A stretch of DNA of 64,000 nt from JAKLQR01 sp963753165 (GTDB lineage Bacteria > Nitrospirota > Thermodesulfovibrionia > Thermodesulfovibrionales > SM23-35): positions 1-64,000 of the forward strand of contig CAVWBP010000011.1 of NCBI GenBank assembly GCA_963753165.1, given 5' to 3'. Of this stretch, positions 45,378-54,424 are shown in pieces (within the stretch, counting starts at the first letter, position 1; the number at the start of each line of letters is the position of its first letter). A model generated the notes under the pieces. It had not been told where the DNA came from, made no database searches, and was given only the letters and a program-made list of their open reading frames with translations. A program made the translations under genes and the position numbers.

Positions 45378-46547
45378 TTATAAAGCAAATATTTTTTCCT
45401 TATTTTCCTGTTGAACTCCCGGCATTCCTCCTCGCCACCACGCTTCCATGCGGTCAAGCTTTTCCTCTTGCTCAATCTCTTTCCGCAGCCTGTCTGTTCC
45501 TGCAAGGATGTCTATCGGCAGTTTCCGGGTTTCGTATTCATAGGGCGGCTGCTTCCAGGCAAAGTGCTTCGGATAGAGATCATGGATTGCTTTCAGTATG
45601 GCCACTCCTGTTTTAAACGGCAGGAAAATATTTCTCTCGGTTACATGGATTTGGGCCCCGCCGCACAATTTTCCTGCGTGTTTCTGAAATGTCGGCTGAA
45701 ACCAGAGCGGTCTGAAGGTGACCCCCCGCAATTTATAGTTTTTCAGGTGATTTGCCAGTAATTCGGGTTCGATAAAAGGCGCACCGAACAGTTCGAAGGG
45801 CCTTGTAGTGCCTCTTCCCTCGCTGAGGTTCGTGCCTTCAAGAAGACACATGCCCGGATAGACAAGGGCAGTATCGGGGGTGGGCATATTCGGAGAAGGC
45901 ATAATCCAGGGAAGACCTGTCTCATCGAACCACATCTTCCGTCTCCAGCCCTCCATGGGTATGACATGGAAATCAAGGTCCGGATAGTACTCATTCTTCA
46001 GGTAATTCCCTGTCTCTCCGATCGTCATCCCATGCCTGACCGGCAGGGGACGAAGCCCTACAAACGAGGTAAATGCCGTGTTCAGCACCGGACCTTCTGT
46101 CCGAAGTCCGCCGATCGGATTCGGCCTGTCGAGCACAACTATTGATTTCCGCATTGCTTCGCATGCCTGCATACAGAGGTCCATCGTCCAGATAAAGGTA
46201 TAATATCGTGCGCCGACATCTTGCAGGTCGATCACTATTGTATCGATATCCTGCAGCATTTCCGGTCCGGGTTTTCTCGTATGTCCGTAAAGGCTGTGAA
46301 TGGGAAGCCCGGTCTGTCTGTCGCGGAACCCTTCCCATTCGATCATGTTATCCTGTGTCTCTCCCCGTATTCCATGTTGAGGACCAAAGAGGGCCTTTAA
46401 GGTAATTTTTTTTGTTTTCTTGAAGAGGTCGACTGCGTGTATAGTCTTCCTGTTGACAGAAGCAGGGTGTACCAGCAGTCCGACGCGCGCTCCCTTCAGC
46501 TGTTTCGGCCAGAGTTTCAGGACTCTTTCGAGTCCGGTATGAACCAT
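45378..46547 (-). CDS. namZ: DUF1343 exo-beta-N-acetylmuramidase (NamZ-like)
   Basis: The 389-residue protein shows DUF1343 features: ARVGLLVHPASVNRK, ALFGPQHGIRGETQDNM, SLYGHTRKP, IDLQDVGARYYTFIWTM, VLDRPNPIGG and MPTPDTALVYPGMCLLEGTN with LSEGRGTTRPFELFGAPF. NamZ removes non-reducing-end MurNAc from peptidoglycan fragments. There is no signal peptide, so this version may act in the cytoplasm on imported fragments. The ATG follows AGGAGGGG. The MurU-AmgK fusion lies 250 bases downstream on the same strand. Confidence 0.87.
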   Translation of the reverse strand: MVHTGLERVLKLWPKQLKGARVGLLVHPASVNRKTIHAVDLFKKTKKITLKALFGPQHGIRGETQDNMIEWEGFRDRQTGLPIHSLYGHTRKPGPEMLQDIDTIVIDLQDVGARYYTFIWTMDLCMQACEAMRKSIVVLDRPNPIGGLRTEGPVLNTAFTSFVGLRPLPVRHGMTIGETGNYLKNEYYPDLDFHVIPMEGWRRKMWFDETGLPWIMPSPNMPTPDTALVYPGMCLLEGTNLSEGRGTTRPFELFGAPFIEPELLANHLKNYKLRGVTFRPLWFQPTFQKHAGKLCGGAQIHVTERNIFLPFKTGVAILKAIHDLYPKHFAWKQPPYEYETRKLPIDILAGTDRLRKEIEQEEKLDRMEAWWRGGMPGVQQENKEKIFAL

Positions 46548-46697
46548 TTATGATACCCCTCCTGGAATACTGTGCTCCTTATTATACCCTTAAAATTCCT
46601 GATAACAGTTCATTTTATCCCTGTGAATGTCAAATTGACAAACAGGATGATGAGATTTTACAGTATAAAACATAGGGTAAACGATACATCCCATAAA

Positions 46698-46845
46698 TAG
46701 AGTCTGTGTATAAACTCAGGGTTTGTCATCCTCCGGCTTGACCGGGGGATCCAGTCCCGAAAGCTTTCGGGATGAAAATACTGGATTCCCGCCTTCGCGA
46801 GAATGACGAATTTTTATCGGAATCGTACTTTATCCGCAGACTCTA
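46698..46845 (+). mobile_element. 148-bp MITE-like element, copy A
   Basis: The element starts TA-GAGTCTGTGTATAAA and ends TTTATCCGCAGACTC-TA, giving 15-bp imperfect terminal inverted repeats and a TA target duplication as in IS630/Tc1-type elements. The interior is a long inverted repeat (GTCATCCTCCGG to GCGAGAATGAC) around the perfect palindrome CCCGAAAGCTTTCGGG. A near-identical copy lies at 50895-51042. Confidence 0.82.
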
Positions 46846-46917
46846 AATAGTAATTCTGCAGATCGATACACTATGATTTTTTGCTGTGAACGAGTTTAGA
46901 TTATTGAAGAGGGTACT

Positions 46918-47985
46918 ATGGAAGACACGCATTATGTAGTCCTGAAAAAGGAGAACTTTGATCAATTCATCTCGACTCTTGCCCAAAAGCAGAAACTGGT
47001 GGCCCCGGTCCCGAAAGGGTTCAAAAGCTTTGCGTTTGAGCCGGTTGATTCAGCCGGGCAGATAGCACTTAAGTATATCCCGACGGTCCTGCCGCTGAAG
47101 AAATATTTTATGCCCCAGCGCGAAACGCTTCTTGAATACAGTGCAGGCAAGGGTGTAAAGGCGGAGGCAGTGGTTGAATATGAACCGCTTACCATCTTCG
47201 GGGCCCACACCTGCGACCTCGCGGGAATCCAGTGCCTCAATATGGTATTTTCAGAACGGCCCAAGGACTACAATTACCTGACACGGAAGAACAAGATCAT
47301 TCTGATCGGCCTGGAGTGCAATGAGTACTGTGATGAATATGCAAGCTGCAACCTTGTGGATGCAAGTTTTCCGGGTGGGGGCTACGACCTCTTTTTTACC
47401 GATCTGGGTGACTATTTCGTCGTCCATGTGAATACCAGGGCCGGGGACGAAATCGTTGCCTCGACCCGGTCTTTTGATAAGACTGAACCATCCCAGCTCG
47501 ACGAACTCAGGAAGCTGCGTGATGCCAAAAGAAAAATATTCGCCAACGAAGTTCCTATAGAGACAAAACATATCCCCGAACTGTTCGACCGGTCTTTCAG
47601 GGCGCGTGTCTGGAAAGACCTTGAAGCACGGTGCCTCGCCTGCGGCAACTGCACAAACGTGTGCCCGACCTGCTACTGCTTCGATATAAGGGATGAGCTT
47701 GACCTGACCCTCAAAAAGGGCGTCAGGTACCGTGTCTGGGATTCCTGTCAGCTTGAGCCCTTTGCAAAGGTGGCCGGCGGGTTTAATTTCAGGAAAGAAC
47801 GTTCGGTGCGGCAGCGGCACAGATTTTACCGGAAATTCCGCTACCCCATGGAACGGTTCGCACGGTTCTTCTGCACAGGCTGCGGCAGGTGCACCCGCAC
47901 CTGTATGGCGGACATCAATCTCAAGGAGACGCTCAATGAACTCCTGAAAGAGAGCGAGGACAGAGTATGGAAAAGATGGTTATAA
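46918..47985 (+). CDS. hydB: group 3b [NiFe] hydrogenase, iron-sulfur beta subunit
   Basis: The 355-residue protein has the Fe-S subunit layout: THTCDLAG-type segment FGAHTCDLAGIQCLN, IGLECNEYC, and two 4Fe-4S sets CLACGNCTNVCPTCYC (about 242) and CTGCGRCTRTCMADI (about 325). It carries electrons between the flavin subunit and the hydrogenase dimer. It is first in the order beta-gamma-delta-alpha seen in archaeal sulfhydrogenases (hydBGDA) and in bacterial group 3b enzymes. It overlaps hydG by 19 bases. Confidence 0.9.
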   Translation: MEDTHYVVLKKENFDQFISTLAQKQKLVAPVPKGFKSFAFEPVDSAGQIALKYIPTVLPLKKYFMPQRETLLEYSAGKGVKAEAVVEYEPLTIFGAHTCDLAGIQCLNMVFSERPKDYNYLTRKNKIILIGLECNEYCDEYASCNLVDASFPGGGYDLFFTDLGDYFVVHVNTRAGDEIVASTRSFDKTEPSQLDELRKLRDAKRKIFANEVPIETKHIPELFDRSFRARVWKDLEARCLACGNCTNVCPTCYCFDIRDELDLTLKKGVRYRVWDSCQLEPFAKVAGGFNFRKERSVRQRHRFYRKFRYPMERFARFFCTGCGRCTRTCMADINLKETLNELLKESEDRVWKRWL

Positions 47986-48803
47986 AAGATTCAGGCTATA
48001 AACTGGAGAAGGCGAAAATCCTCAGGACGAAGCAGCTTACGGACAAGGAGAAATTGTTCGAGATAGCCCTCGGGAACGGGCAGCCGCTTGACCATGAACC
48101 GGGACAGTTCATCATGCTCTCCCTCCTCGGAATAGGCGAAGTGCCGATATCCGTCGCTTCTTCTCCCTCGGGCCGCGACTCGTTCGATGTCTGTGTCAGG
48201 GCTGTCGGAAAGGTGACCAACGCCCTTCATAAGCTCAAAGCAGGAGACGAGATCGGCATCCGGGGACCCTACGGGAAAGGATTCCCCACAAGGGAACTGC
48301 AAGGGAATGACCTGCTGATCATTGCGGGGGGCCTTGGCCTGGCGCCGTTGCGGTCCTTGATCCACTATGTCCTGGATAACCGCCGCGATTTCGGCAAGGT
48401 GCATATCCTGCTCGGATGCAAACAGCCGAAGGAACTCCTGTTCGGCGATGAACTCGAAGAGTGGAACGAACGTACCGACCTCTACTATGCATGCACCGTG
48501 GACCGGGCCGATCCCGACTGGGCTGGAAACGTAGGACTTATTACGACCCTGATCCCCGGCGTCGATATAGAACCTGCGAGGACTTTTGCCGCAGTGGTAG
48601 GTCCGCCGGTAATGTATAATTTTGTCATCAAAGAGCTTTTATCAAAGGGGATTCCGGAACGACAGATCCTCCTTTCGTTCGAAAGAAACATGAAGTGCGG
48701 GAACGGGAAATGCGGCCGCTGCCAGATACAGAACCTCTACTGCTGTCAGGACGGACCCGTCTTCCACTATGAAAAAATAAAAAACTTGAGTGAGGCAATG
48801 TAA
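47967..48803 (+). CDS. hydG: group 3b [NiFe] hydrogenase, FAD/NAD(P)-binding gamma subunit
   Basis: The 278-residue protein resembles dihydroorotate dehydrogenase electron-transfer subunits and ferredoxin-NADP reductases: EPGQFIMLSLLGIGEVPISV, GIRGPYGKGFP, IAGGLGLAPLRSLI for NAD(P) binding and a C-terminal 2Fe-2S set in MKCGNGKCGRCQI with CQDGPVF. It exchanges electrons with NAD(P)H. The stop is 1 base before the hydD ATG. Confidence 0.92.
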   Translation: MEKMVIKDSGYKLEKAKILRTKQLTDKEKLFEIALGNGQPLDHEPGQFIMLSLLGIGEVPISVASSPSGRDSFDVCVRAVGKVTNALHKLKAGDEIGIRGPYGKGFPTRELQGNDLLIIAGGLGLAPLRSLIHYVLDNRRDFGKVHILLGCKQPKELLFGDELEEWNERTDLYYACTVDRADPDWAGNVGLITTLIPGVDIEPARTFAAVVGPPVMYNFVIKELLSKGIPERQILLSFERNMKCGNGKCGRCQIQNLYCCQDGPVFHYEKIKNLSEAM

Positions 48804-48804
48804 C

Positions 48805-49545
48805 ATGAAGAAACCGAAGGTTGCTTTTTTCGATTTTGCCTGCTGCGAGGGATGCCAGCTTCAGGTTGCCAATATGGGGGAAACTGTTCTGGACGTCCTG
48901 GGCCTGATAGAGGTCGTCGAGTGGCGTGAGGTGATGTCTGAGAAATGGGGGAAAAAAGTGGATGTAGCCATTGTCGAGGGCAGCATTACCGATCTCCACG
49001 CAGTGGAGAGGATTAAAAAGATCCGGAAGAGGGCCGGGGCAGTGATCGCCTATGGTTCCTGTGCAACGATCGGCGGGGTGAACGGGATGAAGAATAATTT
49101 TCCTCTCGAAGATATCAAACACTATGTGTACGGAGACAGTCACCGGTTCTTCCCGACTGAACAGACGAAGGCCGTGCACCAGGTTGTTCCGGTCGATTAT
49201 TTTGTCCACGGATGTCCGGTATATATACCTGAGTTTGTCGCAGTGCTGAAAGCGGCGCTCCAGGGCATACCGTATTATCCGCCGGATTATCCCGTCTGTG
49301 TCGAATGCAAGCTGAACGAAAACGTCTGCATGTACGACCGTGGGGTGAGCTGTCTAGGCCCTGTAACGCGGGCCGGATGCAACTCCTGGTGCATCAACAA
49401 CGGCAACATCTGCTACGGCTGCCGGGGCATGGTGAGCAACCCGAATGAGAAGGGCGCGAAGGACGTGATCGCGAAATATAAAATACCCATGGAATTGGTC
49501 CTGAACAAGATGAATATGTATAACAAATGCAGGGAGCTTGACTGA
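48805..49545 (+). CDS. hydD: group 3b [NiFe] hydrogenase small (delta) subunit
   Basis: The 246-residue protein has the proximal cluster motif FACCEGCQLQV near the start, AIVEGSITDL, AYGSCATIGGV, FVHGCPVYIP and a late cysteine-rich region (CVECKLNENVCMYDRGVSC, CNSWCINNGNICYGCRG) for further clusters. It relays electrons from the active site. ATG 48805 is preferred over a GTG-region upstream start. The hydA ATG is 1 base after the stop. Confidence 0.93.
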   Translation: MKKPKVAFFDFACCEGCQLQVANMGETVLDVLGLIEVVEWREVMSEKWGKKVDVAIVEGSITDLHAVERIKKIRKRAGAVIAYGSCATIGGVNGMKNNFPLEDIKHYVYGDSHRFFPTEQTKAVHQVVPVDYFVHGCPVYIPEFVAVLKAALQGIPYYPPDYPVCVECKLNENVCMYDRGVSCLGPVTRAGCNSWCINNGNICYGCRGMVSNPNEKGAKDVIAKYKIPMELVLNKMNMYNKCRELD

Positions 49546-49546
49546 T

Positions 49547-50875
49547 ATGAGCAAGAGGAATGTAAAGATAAACGTCGAATATCTCACGAGGGTTGAAGGA
49601 CACGGGAATATTGTCATCAATGTAAAAAACGGAAAACTGGAGACCTGCCGCCTCGATATTGTTGAATCGCCGCGCTTCTTTGAGGGGATGCTCCGGGGCC
49701 GCTCCGTATTCGAAGCACAGCATATCACGAGCAGGATCTGCGGCATCTGCGCCTGCGGACATACCCTGGCCTCGATACAGGCGGCAGAGGCTGCCCTTGG
49801 AATAACGCCCACTGAACAGACGCTTAAACTGAGGAAGCTCCTGCTGCATTATGAAACCCTTGACAGTCACATCCTTCATATCTATCTTCTCGTTGCGCCC
49901 GACCTTCTGGGCGTGAAGAGTTTTGTGCCGCTTATCAATACGCACAACGATGTGGTGCGGCGCGCCCTGCGGATGAAAAAGACCTGCAACGACGTCTGTG
50001 ACGTGCTCGTTGGCCGCCATGTGCATCCGATCTCCGCAATCGTGGGAGGCTTCACCAAACTCCCCAGGCCGAAAGACCTTGAGGCCATGCATTCAATGCT
50101 TACAGGCATGAGGCCCGACATGGATGCAACCGTTGAACTCGCATTGAAACTCAAGTTCCCTGATTTCGAGAGGGACACGGAATACGTTGCCCTTGTGAGC
50201 GATGACAACGAATATCCGATGCTCATGGGAGACCTCGGTTCGACCGACGGGGTCAGGATGGGCAAGAAGGATTACCGGAAAATGACGAACGAATTTGTCG
50301 TTCCCCACTCCTCTGCGAAGCATGCGAAACTGAGCAGGGATTCCTACGCTGTCGGAGCGCTGGCGCGGTTCAACCTGAACTCGGAAAAGCTCCTCCCGAA
50401 GGCAAAGGAAGTCGCTGCTGCGGTCGGATTGAAACCGAAATGCATCAACCCGTTCCTGAATACAGCTGCACAGCTTGTGGAGTGCGTGCATTGTCTGGAA
50501 GATGCGATTGCGATAGTTGAAAATCTTATGAGTACTCCGCTGAATTATGACGAGGAGATCGTGGTCGGACTGAATGAGAAGGGTAAGATACCGGTAAGGG
50601 CAGGGAACGGGGTCGGGGCAGTTGAGGTGCCGAGGGGCATTCTATTCCATAATTATGTAACCGATCAAAACGGGATTCTTACCGGTGCGAACTGTATTAT
50701 CCCGACGAACCAGAACACCGGGAATATCGAGTACGATCTGATGAAGCTTATTCCGGAAATACTCGACAGGACGGACGAAGAAGTTACCCTTGCCGCAGAA
50801 ATGCTTGTGAGGTCATATGACCCGTGCATTTCCTGCTCCGCGCATCTTATCGATATACGGTTCAGGGACAGATAG
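49547..50875 (+). CDS. hydA: group 3b [NiFe] hydrogenase large (alpha) subunit
   Basis: The 442-residue catalytic subunit has the L1 nickel motif RICGICACGH and the L2 motif DPCISCSAH, so all four nickel-binding cysteines are present. After the L2 histidine a short tail (LIDIRFRDR) remains, which is the extension normally removed by a maturation protease. With HydBGD it forms a cytoplasmic bidirectional NAD(P)-linked hydrogenase, which in some organisms also reduces sulfur. No maturation genes are present in the window. MITE copy B starts 20 bases after the stop. Confidence 0.94.
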   Translation: MSKRNVKINVEYLTRVEGHGNIVINVKNGKLETCRLDIVESPRFFEGMLRGRSVFEAQHITSRICGICACGHTLASIQAAEAALGITPTEQTLKLRKLLLHYETLDSHILHIYLLVAPDLLGVKSFVPLINTHNDVVRRALRMKKTCNDVCDVLVGRHVHPISAIVGGFTKLPRPKDLEAMHSMLTGMRPDMDATVELALKLKFPDFERDTEYVALVSDDNEYPMLMGDLGSTDGVRMGKKDYRKMTNEFVVPHSSAKHAKLSRDSYAVGALARFNLNSEKLLPKAKEVAAAVGLKPKCINPFLNTAAQLVECVHCLEDAIAIVENLMSTPLNYDEEIVVGLNEKGKIPVRAGNGVGAVEVPRGILFHNYVTDQNGILTGANCIIPTNQNTGNIEYDLMKLIPEILDRTDEEVTLAAEMLVRSYDPCISCSAHLIDIRFRDR

Positions 50876-50894
50876 GTTTACAGGAGTATTTAAA

Positions 50895-51042
50895 TAGAGT
50901 CTGTGTATAAACTCAGGGTTTGTCATCCTCCGGCTTGACCGGGGGATCCAGTCCCGAAAGCTTTCGGGATGAAAATACTGGATTCCCGCCTTCGCGAGAA
51001 TGACGAATTTTTATCGGAATCGCACTTTATAAACAGACTCTA
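50895..51042 (+). mobile_element. 148-bp MITE-like element, copy B
   Basis: Same length and orientation as copy A at 46698-46845, with only a few differences near the right end. Its terminal repeats, GAGTCTGTGTATAAA and TTTATAAACAGACTC, are complementary at 14 of 15 positions and are flanked by TA. The pair brackets the four hydrogenase genes. Confidence 0.83.
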
Positions 51043-51057
51043 TATATAACACATAAG

Positions 51058-51097
51058 CCCATGATGCCCTTTTGTAAGAAAGGCATCATGGGTTTTT
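51058..51097 (+). terminator. intrinsic terminator after the hydrogenase operon
   Basis: CCCATGATGCC and GGCATCATGGG form a perfect 11-bp stem with a 13-base loop, followed by TTTTTG. It could end the hydrogenase transcript and shield the transposase gene. Confidence 0.7.
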
Positions 51098-51160
51098 GAT
51101 TGTAACAATTTATTATTAACCTAGCAACTAAACAGAGCAATAATATGGTAAAATACATGC

Positions 51161-52090
51161 ATGGAAAAGATCGATGCACGGACACTAAGTCAGGATGCGC
51201 AGTATCAGATTCGGAGGCAGGTAGTGAAACTGCGTCAGCGGGGTATGCGATACACGGAGATAGCCGAGGTGGTAGGGGTTGCTCCAACCCATGCTTGCAG
51301 AGTGTATAAGCGATATGAACGCGAGGGGATGCAGGGATTATCAAAGGGAAGGCGAGGTCGGCGGACTGGGCAGCAGAGGACGCTTGGCAAGGAGCAAGAA
51401 GCGGCGGTCCAAAAGACAATACAGGACAAGACTCCAGATCAGCTGAAGATGCCGTTTGCGCTGTGGACCCGTCAGGCTGTGCAGGAGTTGATTAAGCATC
51501 AACATGGCATAGAAATGCCAATCCGAACGGTTGGGGAATATCTAATGCGATGGGGATTTACGCCGCAGAAGCCGATTCGCAAGGCATATGAGCAGAGGCC
51601 GGAGCAAGTGCAGAAATGGCTTCAGGCAGAGTATCCCGAGATAGCCAAGCGCGCAAAGGTGGAAGGAGCTGATATCAACTGGTGCGATGAGACGGGACTA
51701 CGCAATGATGAAAATCGGTCTAAGGGGTATTCGCCCAAAGGGAAAACGCCGACCATCCGGCTCAATGCCAATCGGACGAGCATGAGTATGGTTTCAGCCA
51801 TCAGCAATCAGGGCAAAGTGCGGTTCATGATATATAAAGAGGCCATGAATGCAGATCTAATGATCAAGTTTATGAAGAGACTGATCAAAGACACCGGGCG
51901 AAAAGTGTTTCTGATAGTGGATAACCTAAAGACTCATCACAGCAAGGTTGTCAAAAAATGGCTTCAGGAGCACACAGAACAGATTGAGGTTTTCTATTTG
52001 CCATCGTACTCGCCAGAATTGAACCCTGACGAATACCTGAACTGTGACATTAAAAATTGCCGATGCGGTCTCTGCCGCATGCCGATGTAA
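51161..52090 (+). mobile_element. IS630-family transposase, 3' end altered
   Basis: An N-terminal helix-turn-helix (MRYTEIAEVVGVAPTHACRV) and linker are followed by the DDE domain: first aspartate in INWCDETGL, second in FLIVDNLKTHHS, and glutamate in YSPELNPDEYLN. After NCDIKN the usual C-terminal 50 residues are replaced by an unrelated short tail ending at 52090, so a frameshift or deletion truncates the protein. IS630 elements insert at TA, the same target as the two MITEs nearby, but the MITE termini are not visibly the ends of this element. Confidence 0.85.
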
Positions 52091-52802
52091 GAAGGGCTGT
52101 TGAAACGAAAAAATGGCTCTGCTATAGCGTCTCGACGGAATAGTCTATCGGGATGTTTAGATATTGACGTCAAGAATCTATCCGTTATCACAATAAACTG
52201 ACGGTTACTAATCACAGTACATGATCTGATCTGTGTCGATAAGTATCGGACACATAAACACCTGTGAAGGTGAAATTCTGTAGATAAGAGCATATTAGAC
52301 GCTTTCAATTGAACTTAATACAATGCATGTGCCTGGTTATTAGGTACGCAGGTAGAGGATCAGGGTGAACGTATTCATCGCGGCTTTGTTCCGGAGCTGT
52401 CATTATTTCAGCTATAAAATTGTCTGACATCATACCGAAAATATTCATGGAGCGTCACAGTACCGAGACACTGCATAGTATTGGCAAAATATTGACTAAA
52501 TGTGAAGTAAACATTAGGATCACTACACTAGAGAGCTTTGTCAGTACAGCTGAGGCTGGCATCATGTTCTCTTTCATAGCGGTAATAGTTGTGTGTAACA
52601 CGAGTGTTGTATTTGCGAGAAAGGGTAAGAAGTCCAATTACTGGTTGAAATATGAAATTAGGCTTTACAAGAAACAAGGAGAGGGAAAGACCCCTCTCCT
52701 TATAACTCTGCTTGAGTCTGTTATGTTACTCCCTCACTGATACAAAACTCTATAAGAGACTGCTAAGCCTCTGTGCCATTAAGGTTTTGGCCTCAGTCCA
52801 GC
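52091..52802. other. gene-free stretch downstream of the transposase
   Basis: No conserved coding frame is seen. The first 150 bases may be decayed transposase and element end. A perfect 10-bp hairpin AAGGAGAGGG / CCCTCTCCTT lies at 52676-52701. A 106-codon plus-strand frame at 52420-52740 has one hydrophobic segment but no family match and no ribosome site, so it is not called. Confidence 0.4.
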
Positions 52803-53150
52803 TTAACCCCAGAAAATCCCGGTGGGATCCTTATCAATCTCATTTAATATTACATCAATATCTTTTGAGGGCTCCAAACTTAAATATTTGTGCCACTTGC
52901 TATTTCTGTCAGCGCAATATAACGACCATTTACCAGTCTTTTCGTCATATCGTATTTGTGCAATTGAAAGAGAGGTCCATTCTTTCATATCTTCTCGCCA
53001 TGGTGCTCTCTCTTCATGGATAGTGAGACTATTCCCTCTAAATTTATGTGTCAATTTCAATTTGTTCCGGACATGAGGAGGAACACGATTATCACAAAAC
53101 ATTTTTATCTTCTGATCTGCGAGCTTTTTTGTGAAAATTGGCAAAGGCAT
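52803..53150 (-). CDS. DUF3024 family protein
   Basis: The 115-residue protein starts MPLPIFTKKLADQKIKMFC and contains RVPPHVRNKLKL, FRGNSLTIHEERAPW, IAQIRYDEKTGKWSLYCADRN and a terminal DKDPTGIFWG, which is the DUF3024 pattern. The family is small, cytoplasmic and of unknown function, and is often found near mobile genes. It stands alone here. Confidence 0.83.
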   Translation of the reverse strand: MPLPIFTKKLADQKIKMFCDNRVPPHVRNKLKLTHKFRGNSLTIHEERAPWREDMKEWTSLSIAQIRYDEKTGKWSLYCADRNSKWHKYLSLEPSKDIDVILNEIDKDPTGIFWG

Positions 53151-53353
53151 TTTTACCCCCTATAAATTCCAGTTATACTTAGCACAATTATATCAAGTAT
53201 CAAAGGTGACTGATACGGGAAGGAACAACCCGATGTAATAATCTCGGTGAACGTTGGTTGGTTTGTATGGAGCCTTATCCGTCCATTCACATTCTTTTCC
53301 CAATTTCCTCTTGACATGATAATGGGCATATGCTCATAATAGAACTACCGATT

Positions 53354-53830
53354 ATGCCAAGGCCGAAATGCGAGAGAAAAGTATGCGGGAAGCCCGGGAG
53401 CGATTATTTTAAGCCAAGGGGCATACCATTGTTCAACCTTGAAGAGGTCGTCCTGACCCCGGACGAGATGGAAGCCATCCGGCTTGCCGACCTCGAAGGG
53501 ATGTACCAGGAACACGCGGCAGAAAATATGGGCATCTCCCGCCAGACTTTTGGAAGGATCATCGAGTCTGCACACAAGAAAGTGGCCGAAGCGCTGATTA
53601 AGGGCAAAGCCCTGAGAATAGAGGGAGGGAACATTCAGACAACGGACACGAGGACATTCGCCTGTCTTGCCTGCAGGTATACATGGAAGACTGCATGTGG
53701 CACCGGGAGTCCGTCAGGATGTCCGTCCTGTAAGAGCCGCAGCATTGAGAGATCAGACGATGAGCAAGACAATGGGAAAACGGAGAAGCGTGGTCGCAGG
53801 AAGGCTTGTCTCACGCGAAAAAACACTTAA
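53354..53830 (+). CDS. DUF134 (UPF0251) DNA-binding protein
   Basis: From ATG 53354 the protein reads MPRPKCERKVCGKPGSDYFK, then LTPDEMEAIRLADLEGMYQE and a helix-turn-helix AAENMGISRQTFGRIIESA. A C-terminal zinc-ribbon-like region has CLACRYTW and CPSCKSRSI. Family members neighbour NifX-like and CGGC proteins, as here, and probably regulate them. The shorter start is chosen because MPRP is the family start. Confidence 0.87.
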   Translation: MPRPKCERKVCGKPGSDYFKPRGIPLFNLEEVVLTPDEMEAIRLADLEGMYQEHAAENMGISRQTFGRIIESAHKKVAEALIKGKALRIEGGNIQTTDTRTFACLACRYTWKTACGTGSPSGCPSCKSRSIERSDDEQDNGKTEKRGRRKACLTRKNT

Positions 53831-53857
53831 CTATTTCAGAACGGAGGTCGATAAGGT

Positions 53858-54226
53858 ATGGAAAAGAAGAAGATAGCTATCATCGCCTGCAGGAACATTA
53901 AAGGGATCAGCTGTGTCGGGGGCTGTCTGAAATGTTTCAAGGGAATTGCGGAGAAGGCGGGAGAGTACGAGCGCTGGAAGGATTACGAGATAGAGGTCAT
54001 CGGTATGGACGACTGCGGGGGCTGCCCCGGAGTAATCATGCCGAAGATCGCCCTTATGGCGGATATGGGGAAATTGTACGACAGGGATTTCGACGCGGTC
54101 CATCTGGGCACCTGTGTAATGAAAGCCACTCAGACAGCGAACTGCCCGATAGATATTGAAGCCCTGAAGACAAAGGTCCTGAAAGTATTCAACAAAGAAG
54201 TAATTTTCGGAACACATCCGTATTAG
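53858..54226 (+). CDS. CGGC domain protein (putative metal-binding)
   Basis: The 122-residue protein shows IIACRNIKGISCVGGCLKCF, the DDCGGCPG motif that names the domain, and HLGTCVMKAT. Conserved cysteines suggest a metal or redox site. It lies between DUF134 and NifX-like genes on the same strand, so a shared role in metal-cofactor handling is plausible but unproven. Confidence 0.82.
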   Translation: MEKKKIAIIACRNIKGISCVGGCLKCFKGIAEKAGEYERWKDYEIEVIGMDDCGGCPGVIMPKIALMADMGKLYDRDFDAVHLGTCVMKATQTANCPIDIEALKTKVLKVFNKEVIFGTHPY

Positions 54227-54245
54227 CAAGGCTATTCATGGATTT

Positions 54246-54371
54246 TTAAATGAATATGGTGGAAAGAGTATTTTCGCTCATTCTCGGTCCGCTTCAGCGG
54301 ACCTCCGAGGGAAATTCTGTCTCGATATTTCTCATCAGAATTTAAATCCGCGATAATACTCTATCCACCAT
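54246..54371. repeat. 126-bp inverted-repeat element between CGGC and NifX-like genes
   Basis: ATGGTGGAAAGAGTATTTTC at 54256-54275 is mirrored by GATAATACTCTATCCACCAT at 54352-54371, with two mismatches. Inside is a smaller palindrome GGTCCGCTTCAGCGGACC. It could be a MITE, an attenuator or a structured RNA. Confidence 0.6.
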
Positions 54372-54424
54372 GAGTGATATTAACCATAGAGATTCGGAAG
54401 TTTAATGAAAAGGAGGAATGAAAA

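Noticed and set aside
46918..50875. Sulfite-reductase-type subunits instead of hydrogenase
   Set aside because: The Fe-S and flavin subunits resemble anaerobic sulfite reductase AsrA/AsrB, but the nickel motifs RICGICACGH and DPCISCSAH in the last gene fix the complex as a [NiFe] hydrogenase.
52420..52740. 106-codon plus-strand frame with a hydrophobic segment
   Set aside because: No ribosome site, no family resemblance and location in what looks like decayed insertion-sequence flank.
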